The notes beneath the pieces are model-generated. The model saw only the letters and a list, made by a program, of their open reading frames with translations. It ran no database searches and was not told where the DNA came from. The translations under genes and the position numbers were made by a program. A stretch of DNA of 10,698 nt from Mageeibacillus sp. UBA1257 (GTDB lineage Bacteria > Bacillota > Clostridia > UBA1212 > UBA1257), in contig DBVT01000007.1 of NCBI GenBank assembly GCA_002308775.1, positions 1 through 10,698 on the forward strand, read 5' to 3'. Positions 6,140 to 10,698 of the stretch are shown here, one piece after another (the first letter of the stretch is position 1; every line of letters begins with the position of its first letter).

Positions 6140-6828
6140 ATAAATTTACGGTTTTGGTAGTGGAAGACGACACACCCGTCAGGAACCTGATAACAACAAC
6201 CCTGAAATCTCACGATTATAAATATTATTCCGTGTCATGCGGAAGGGACGCTCTCTCCGAGACGGCTTCGAGAAATCCGGATACGGTACTTCTGGATCTC
6301 GGGCTTCCGGATATGGACGGCGTTGAAGTGATAAAAAGCATAAGGACATGGTCGAACATACCTATCATAGTCATAAGCGCGAGGAGCGAGGACGACGAAA
6401 AGATCGAGGCTCTGGACGCCGGAGCAGACGATTATTTGACGAAACCATTTTCCGTTGAAGAGATGCTCGCGAGGCTCAGAGTGGCCCAAAGGAGACTTTC
6501 TATCGCAGAGCAGACGTCAAATGAGTCCGTGTTTTACAACGGGAGGCTTAAAATAGATTTCGCGTCCGGTTGTGCTTTCCTGGGAAACGAGGAGATGCAT
6601 CTGACGCCCATAGAATACAAACTGCTCTGCCTTATGGCGAAGAACGTAGGGAAAGTCCTGACGCACACATATATCACGAAAAACGTCTGGGGCAGCAGTT
6701 GGGAGAACGATATCGCGTCGCTTCGAGTATTTATGGCTTCCCTGAGAAAAAAACTCGAATCGGGAGACGAATCACAGCAGTACATACAGACGCACATCGG
6801 CGTAGGCTACAGGATGATGAAACTCTGA
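6136..6828 (+). CDS. kdpE: KdpE-like response regulator, OmpR/PhoB family
   Basis: A 230-residue transcription factor with a receiver domain (about 1-120) and a winged-helix DNA-binding domain (about 132-228). Receiver residues are complete: acidic pocket E10-D11-D12, phospho-acceptor D54 in LLDLGLPDMDG, switch Ser81, and K103 in the KP motif (Y100 is the aromatic switch). The effector part shows the trans-activation loop segment LTPIEYKLLCLMAKNVGKVLTH and the C-terminal hairpin YIQTHIGVGYRM typical of OmpR-type regulators. It overlaps the kinase gene by four bases (ATGA), so the two form a two-component pair. By position it is probably the regulator of the ktr operon itself, through the direct repeat upstream of ktrB; this is inference. 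The stop is only 14 bases from the stop of the converging ECF operon. Confidence 0.9.
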   Translation: MNKFTVLVVEDDTPVRNLITTTLKSHDYKYYSVSCGRDALSETASRNPDTVLLDLGLPDMDGVEVIKSIRTWSNIPIIVISARSEDDEKIEALDAGADDYLTKPFSVEEMLARLRVAQRRLSIAEQTSNESVFYNGRLKIDFASGCAFLGNEEMHLTPIEYKLLCLMAKNVGKVLTHTYITKNVWGSSWENDIASLRVFMASLRKKLESGDESQQYIQTHIGVGYRMMKL

Positions 6829-6842
6829 CCGTAATAATTAAA
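6829..6842. other. 14-bp convergent gap without terminator
   Basis: The plus-strand potassium operon and the minus-strand ECF operon end 14 bases apart (TGA at 6826-6828; TAG of the opposite gene at 6843-6845). The gap is AT-rich and holds no hairpin with a T tract for either direction, so the 3' ends of the two transcripts probably overlap. Confidence 0.7.
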
Positions 6843-7529
6843 CTACACTCCGTATTTGATCTTTACCCTCGACAGTTTCTCTCCGAAGGGTTTTGCAAAC
6901 AGGAGCAGGAAGAGCACATTTGAGACTGAATAAAGGATGGTATAAGGAATCGCGGCTGTTATCGCGGACAGATAATACGAAATGTCGAACGTGCCGTTGT
7001 ACCAGAGAACAGTCCAGATATCCATGATAAAAGAAAAGAATATTCCCGAAAGAAGGCCGTATACGATCAGAAGTATGCGGCTTTTTACGAGCGGTTTGTG
7101 GAGGAGACCTGCGATCAGACCGATCATGCCCCAGGCGAACATCTGGAACGGAGTCCACGGTCCCTGTCCGAAGTAAAAATTCGAAAGCACCGCAGAGAGC
7201 GAACCGACAAGAAAGCCTGTTTCGCCTCCGAGATATATCGCCGCGAGGATCGTGATCGCAGTGACCGGTTTGAAGAAAGGAATGAATCTTCCGGCAACGG
7301 ACAACGCTACGAAAACTGCCGCGAGAACGAGGCGACGGGAGCCTGTTTTTTTACTTTCAAAGCCCGCGATGAACAAAATGAAAGCGAGTATAACGACTGC
7401 GAGAGTCACAAAAGCGAAACGTTTGTCGTTAAAGATCACAAAGCCCAGGGCTACGGACGCGGGAATCAGCACGAACGGTATCAGATATTTCAATATATTG
7501 CGCAATGTCTCGTTTTTGATCACCGGCAT
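6843..7529 (-). CDS. ECF transporter S component (substrate-capture membrane subunit)
   Basis: A very hydrophobic 228-residue protein that would bind a vitamin or cofactor in the membrane and deliver it to the T and ATPase subunits encoded just before it. Two extra N-terminal helices (about 14-33 and 37-56) precede a six-helix core beginning with RRLVLAAVFVALSVAGRFIP. In this core helix, A71/A75/A79 form the AxxxA spacing that S components use to contact the T subunit. The segment YLGGETGFLVGSLSAVLSN, followed by GQGPWTPFQMFAWGMIG, is typical of a group of Bacillota ECF S components whose substrate I cannot name from sequence. The likely ribosome binding site AAAGGG lies about 9 bases before the ATG and the gene is 13 bases after the ATPase gene. 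The DUF4430 partner in the operon makes a corrinoid-like ligand the first hypothesis. Other cofactors remain possible. Confidence 0.8.
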   Translation of the reverse strand: MPVIKNETLRNILKYLIPFVLIPASVALGFVIFNDKRFAFVTLAVVILAFILFIAGFESKKTGSRRLVLAAVFVALSVAGRFIPFFKPVTAITILAAIYLGGETGFLVGSLSAVLSNFYFGQGPWTPFQMFAWGMIGLIAGLLHKPLVKSRILLIVYGLLSGIFFSFIMDIWTVLWYNGTFDISYYLSAITAAIPYTILYSVSNVLFLLLFAKPFGEKLSRVKIKYGV

Positions 7530-7542
7530 AATTAAAACCCTT

Positions 7543-9171
7543 TCATTTTATCCTTTCGTTCGCCCTGCATATCGCTTCGGCGTCGTCAACAGTCGCCACG
7601 AGGTCGTACAAACCGCGCGTCATCCTGTTTGCGGCAGTCGTGTAAAAACTGTTGCCCGAGAAGAACACCCTCGGAATGTCGCGGGAGATTATTTCTCCCC
7701 TGAAAAAGAGAGCGCATCTGTCGGCGCATGAAGCCGCGAAATCCATATCGTGTGAAACGCAAACGACGGTCATACCATCCGCTTTGAGCTTTTTAATAAT
7801 ATCGGTAAAAATCTTTTTCGAGTGAGCGTCAAGGCCCTTTGTGGGCTCGTCAAGGAAGAGCAGGCGGGGCTTTGCGGCAAGTACCTTCGCGAGAGCGACT
7901 ATCTGCTGCTGGCCTCCGGAGAGGTCATACGGATGCTGCCCGAGAAGAGAAGACATGTCAAAGGGAAAAGACGACAGATCCGCGTGAACTTCTTCGAGCT
8001 CCTCGCGAACTGTATTTTTAAGAAAAACAGTCTGCACGTCCTGCGGAAGGAGAGAGACGCATTCGCGGTAAAGAGACTGGTTTTTGTATTCGGAGAGCTT
8101 TTTGCCGAAGACCTTTATCGAGCCGGAATACGGTTTCAAAAGAGCGCAGGCGTTCATCAAAGTCGTAGATTTTCCGGAGCCGTTTCCGCCGAGCAGACAG
8201 AAGATCTCGCCCTCGTAGACCTTGAAAGAAAGGCCTGACAGAACGTCCGGAAGCTCTTTTTTATATCTGAAGAATACGTCAGAAAATTCGAGCGCGACAC
8301 GTTCATTGTGAGTATATTCGTCCGTTTTAAATGATCTTATGTCGTTTTTGAATGATCTTTCGATCAGATCTCTGCCTTCGCGCACATCGAGAGGACAGGG
8401 AACGTCAAAATCGAACCTCGAGTAAAATTTGACAGCCGCAGGCATTCCGTCGAGCATATCTTCATTCGTTTTAAGAGAGGCGACAGTTGCCCTTGTTTCT
8501 CCGTACGAGACGATCCTGCCGTTTTCGAGCGCGAGCAGTTTGTTTGACATCGGAAGTACGTCCTCGAGCCTGTGTTCGACCATTATCACAGTGAGTGACA
8601 GTTCTCTGTTCAGCCTTGCGACAGTGGAAAGAAAATCGGCAGACGCGACAGGATCGAGCTGCGCAGTCGGTTCGTCCAAAAGTAAAATTTCAGGCTGCAT
8701 GGCCATCACGGAAGCGAGATTCAAAAGCTGCATCTGTCCGCTCGAAAGCTCAGAAACATTTTTGTCAAACCACGATTCTATCCCGAAAAATGCCGCCATT
8801 TCAGCCACGCGCCGCCTGATGGTATCCGTGGAAACGCCAAGCGACTCAAGACCGAAAGCGAGTTCGTGCCAGACTTTATCCGTGACGATCTGCTGCTCGG
8901 GTCTTTGCATTACGTAGCCGATCTTAGCTGCGCATTCGCGGGGAGAAAGTTCCTCGAGCGGTTTTTCCATATACTCGACGCTGCCGGAGAGAGTCCCCTG
9001 AGGAGTCAGCTCCTTTTTCAGCATGCGAAGGAGAGTCGTTTTACCGCTTCCGGTGGCTCCGCAAACGACGACCATATCGCCTTTCCCGACGGAGAATGAG
9101 ATATCGTCCAGAGCCTTGTTCTCGCAAAGCGGATATGTGAAATTCAGGTTTTTGACAGAAAGTATTTCCAT
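7543..9171 (-). CDS. ECF transporter ATPase with two fused ABC domains
   Basis: A 542-residue energising subunit in which the two ATPases, often separate EcfA1 and EcfA2 proteins, are joined in one chain. Domain 1: Walker A GATGSGKT (38-45), Q-loop around Q89, signature LSSGQ (142-146), Walker B ILLLDEP with catalytic E167, and switch His200. Domain 2: Walker A GGNGSGKS (328-335), Q-loop Q377, signature LSGGQ (417-421), Walker B LLFLDEP with E442, and switch His474. Both sites look competent for ATP hydrolysis. A linker of about 60 residues (230-290) lies between them, with no recognised domain. The ATG lies 28 bases inside the end of the T-subunit gene, which indicates tight co-translation. 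Its stop is 13 bases before the S-component start. Because S, T and ATPase genes are together, this is a dedicated (group I) ECF system rather than a shared module. Confidence 0.93.
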   Translation of the reverse strand: MEILSVKNLNFTYPLCENKALDDISFSVGKGDMVVVCGATGSGKTTLLRMLKKELTPQGTLSGSVEYMEKPLEELSPRECAAKIGYVMQRPEQQIVTDKVWHELAFGLESLGVSTDTIRRRVAEMAAFFGIESWFDKNVSELSSGQMQLLNLASVMAMQPEILLLDEPTAQLDPVASADFLSTVARLNRELSLTVIMVEHRLEDVLPMSNKLLALENGRIVSYGETRATVASLKTNEDMLDGMPAAVKFYSRFDFDVPCPLDVREGRDLIERSFKNDIRSFKTDEYTHNERVALEFSDVFFRYKKELPDVLSGLSFKVYEGEIFCLLGGNGSGKSTTLMNACALLKPYSGSIKVFGKKLSEYKNQSLYRECVSLLPQDVQTVFLKNTVREELEEVHADLSSFPFDMSSLLGQHPYDLSGGQQQIVALAKVLAAKPRLLFLDEPTKGLDAHSKKIFTDIIKKLKADGMTVVCVSHDMDFAASCADRCALFFRGEIISRDIPRVFFSGNSFYTTAANRMTRGLYDLVATVDDAEAICRANERIK

Positions 9172-10022
9172 TTTATATTGTCCTTTATTATTGCCAGCAC
9201 GGGTAAAAACGAGAGCAGGGCATATGTTATATATGACAGAACGGACATCACCGAGAGATCAGTTTTGCCGATGGCGGGGTAGTATGTGAAATCGAGCGCG
9301 TGCACGATCGCTCCTGCGAGAAAAACGCCGAAGAGAGCAAGAGTCGCGGCGAGGAAAATGATATCGTTTTTACGGAAACGGAAGATCGAGAAGAATGTGC
9401 GCCTCCCCGTGCCGTAGCCTCTCGCGGACATGCTGTCTGCCGTTATTATTCCGTTTTCAAGCGCCCAGGTGGTCATCACGGAGAATACGCGAAGGCCTCC
9501 TTTTATCGTATCGAGGGCGTTGTCCTCCTTGTACAGACCGAGCGCTTTCTGCGAGCGGTTGATTTTTTTAGTCTGCGCGATGAACATCGGAATGTATCTG
9601 AGAGACATCGAAATGATCAGTGAAAATTTGGGAGAGAGCGCTCCGAAAAGATAGAGCATTTTATCGCTCGTCATTATTTTCGAAAACGACCTGAACCTGT
9701 ATACGACGGAAATAATCATCGCGGAGGAGGCAATGCCGTATATCAGCGCTTCGAGCGTGATCGGATTGTTGTTGAGGAAGAAGAGTATCGTCACGCCGTT
9801 GTGGTTAAAAAGCGGATTCACGATCGCCATTACGACAAAGAACACGAGGGCCGTTATGTGAGAAGCGGCTCCGTGAAAGCCGTCGATCATAAAAAAGAGC
9901 GTCAGTGAGCCCAGAAGGGACAATCCGAGAATAACGGGGTCCATTATAAACATCGCAAAGCCCGTGACTATCAGAAAGTATACAAAAATGACTATCGGAT
10001 TGTATTCTTCCAGCTTTCTCAA
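9144..10022 (-). CDS. ECF transporter T component (EcfT-like membrane coupling subunit)
   Basis: A 292-residue membrane protein that links the S component to the ATPases. Hydrophobic segments occur in the first 110 residues and again at about 225-285, flanking a cytoplasmic helical part that should carry two Ala-Arg-Gly coupling motifs. The second is present as SARGYG (A200-R201-G202). The first reads SQKALGL, with leucine 161 where the arginine is usual. The start is TTG at 10022-10020: a plausible ribosome binding site (AAAGGGA) lies 8 bases upstream, and the frame upstream of it reaches a stop without an ATG or GTG. It begins 19 bases after the DUF4430 gene and its end overlaps the ATPase gene by 28 bases. 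Family assignment is solid; the exact start is moderately sure. Confidence 0.87.
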   Translation of the reverse strand: MRKLEEYNPIVIFVYFLIVTGFAMFIMDPVILGLSLLGSLTLFFMIDGFHGAASHITALVFFVVMAIVNPLFNHNGVTILFFLNNNPITLEALIYGIASSAMIISVVYRFRSFSKIMTSDKMLYLFGALSPKFSLIISMSLRYIPMFIAQTKKINRSQKALGLYKEDNALDTIKGGLRVFSVMTTWALENGIITADSMSARGYGTGRRTFFSIFRFRKNDIIFLAATLALFGVFLAGAIVHALDFTYYPAIGKTDLSVMSVLSYITYALLSFLPVLAIIKDNIKWKYFLSKT

Positions 10023-10030
10023 AGGAGGCG

Positions 10031-10037
10031 TCCCTTT
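10031..10037 (-). promoter_or_regulatory. Ribosome binding site supporting the TTG start of the ECF T subunit
   Basis: On the minus strand AAAGGGA lies 8 bases before the TTG at 10022. There is no other start codon in this frame between the upstream in-frame stop (10050-10052) and the TTG, so the gene very probably begins here despite the rare codon. Confidence 0.5.
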
Positions 10038-10041
10038 CTTT

Positions 10042-10698
10042 TTACTTTTTCAGATCATTGCCGAGATCGCAAGTGTACAGCCATTCGACATAGTCCCCGT
10101 CTGAGAGCTTGTATTCGCCTGCGCCGACAGTAGAGGACACACCGTTTACGTAAAATACCCATCCGGACAGTCCGCCGAAGTCGAATTCGTACAGATAATT
10201 TATGCCTGAAATATATGCCAGCGAGTTGGAACTCTTATATTCGACCTGGATCCTGTACGTTTTCGCCGCTTCGACGAGCAGGTCGTAGACAGTTTCCCCT
10301 TCGGTGATCTCGAACTCTTTCACGGGTAAAATAACCCCGTCAGCAGGTATGAAATCAGAATCTGATTTACCCACGACTGTGTCGCAGCGGATCGTCATCG
10401 TGATCTTTCCGACGGCGTTCTCCTTTTTCCCCGGCTGTTTATAGTAACTCTCGGCAGAGCGGAAATTCGTGAATAACGTCACGAGTATAAGTACCGCCGC
10501 GATCAGCGCGATGAATATGTAATTTTTGAAATTGCGTTTTTTGCAAAGGAATAGGATCAGTGCGACTAAAAACGCCGCCAGAACTATTCCCGCGATCACA
10601 TATGTTTTGTAATTTTTGAAGATGGATGTTTTTGTATTATCGCCGTCCGTATCGTGATTTTGGCTGTCGGGAGACGCCGTAGGCGTATTGTCGTGCGT
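10042..10698 (-). CDS. Membrane-anchored DUF4430 (transcobalamin-like C-terminal domain) protein, N-terminus outside window
   Basis: The frame is open from the right edge to TAA at 10044-10042, 218 residues visible. A GTG at 10599 could be mistaken for the start, but it falls at the first residue of a membrane helix and the 33 codons before it read in frame to the edge, so I treat the gene as partial. In order: a polar linker rich in Thr, Asp, Asn, Ser and Pro; a hydrophobic helix (IAGIVLAAFLVALILFLC); a basic loop KKRNFKN; a second helix ending near LVTLFTNF; then an exported domain. That domain contains VYDLLVEAA, YISGINYLYEFD, SGWVFYVNGV, GAGEYKLSDGDYVEW and LYTCDLGND, the hallmarks of DUF4430 as I know it, a family related to the C-terminal domain of transcobalamin and intrinsic factor. 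The positive-inside rule puts both the linker and DUF4430 outside. It precedes the ECF T gene by 19 bases, so a ligand-capture role for that importer is likely. Confidence 0.82.
   Translation of the reverse strand, partial: THDNTPTASPDSQNHDTDGDNTKTSIFKNYKTYVIAGIVLAAFLVALILFLCKKRNFKNYIFIALIAAVLILVTLFTNFRSAESYYKQPGKKENAVGKITMTIRCDTVVGKSDSDFIPADGVILPVKEFEITEGETVYDLLVEAAKTYRIQVEYKSSNSLAYISGINYLYEFDFGGLSGWVFYVNGVSSTVGAGEYKLSDGDYVEWLYTCDLGNDLKK

Noticed and set aside
6865..6894. ACCCT-CG ... CG-A-AGGGT followed by four T, a possible terminator for the kdpE transcript
   Set aside because: Stem is short and bulged, the T run is only four bases, and it lies within the S-component coding sequence; too weak to call.
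8429..8917. Plus-strand open frame of 162 codons inside the ECF ATPase region
   Set aside because: Antisense shadow of the first ABC domain; Ser-rich composition is the complement of the real gene.
1..10698. Mobile elements, CRISPR arrays, tRNA or rRNA genes
   Set aside because: No transposase, integrase, phage, repeat-spacer or structured RNA gene signal was seen; nearly all of the window is accounted for by ordinary operons.

Overview
The window looks like a chromosomal segment from a low-to-mid GC Bacillota, most likely an anaerobic Clostridia-type organism. The reasons are the strong GGAGG-type ribosome binding sites, frequent ATA, AGA and AGG codons, a KtrAB-type potassium system paired with a short KdpD, and an energy-coupling factor (ECF) vitamin transporter with a DUF4430 partner. 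This is inferred from gene content and codon use; there is no rRNA or other taxonomic marker. I see no tRNA, rRNA, CRISPR array, insertion sequence or phage gene.

Layout. (1) Positions 1-1500, plus strand: the end of a xylose-isomerase-like sugar phosphate isomerase/epimerase, then a complete Gfo/Idh/MocA-family NAD(P)-dependent oxidoreductase, closed by a good intrinsic terminator. This is the tail of a carbohydrate or polyol catabolic operon. (2) Positions 1501-6828, plus strand: a five-gene potassium module. A perfect TATAAT box with no recognisable -35 lies behind a 12-bp direct repeat spaced 32 bp, and is followed by ktrB (K+ translocating subunit), ktrA (RCK gating subunit), a small one-TM protein of unknown function, a short KdpD-like sensor kinase and a KdpE-like response regulator. 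No kdpFABC genes are present. (3) Positions 6843-10698, minus strand, convergent with the above: an operon read from the right edge inward. It encodes a DUF4430 membrane-anchored protein (incomplete, open to the window edge), an ECF T subunit, a fused double-ABC ECF ATPase and an ECF S (substrate-capture) subunit.

How the parts work together. In region 2 the kinase and regulator probably sense K+ or osmotic state and control the adjacent Ktr transporter. The kinase starts directly with the universal-stress-protein-like domain and carries an exact match to the SxS-X20-FTAxY motif linked to c-di-AMP binding in Staphylococcus aureus KdpD. KtrA proteins also bind c-di-AMP through their RCK_C domain, so both the transporter and its regulator may answer to the same second messenger. 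In region 3 the S, T and double-ATPase subunits form a complete dedicated ECF importer. The DUF4430 domain, related to the C-terminal domain of transcobalamin and intrinsic factor, sits on a two-TM anchor preceded by a polar linker. It is therefore a good candidate for a surface ligand-capture protein feeding the importer, with a cobalamin-like ligand as the leading but unproven hypothesis.
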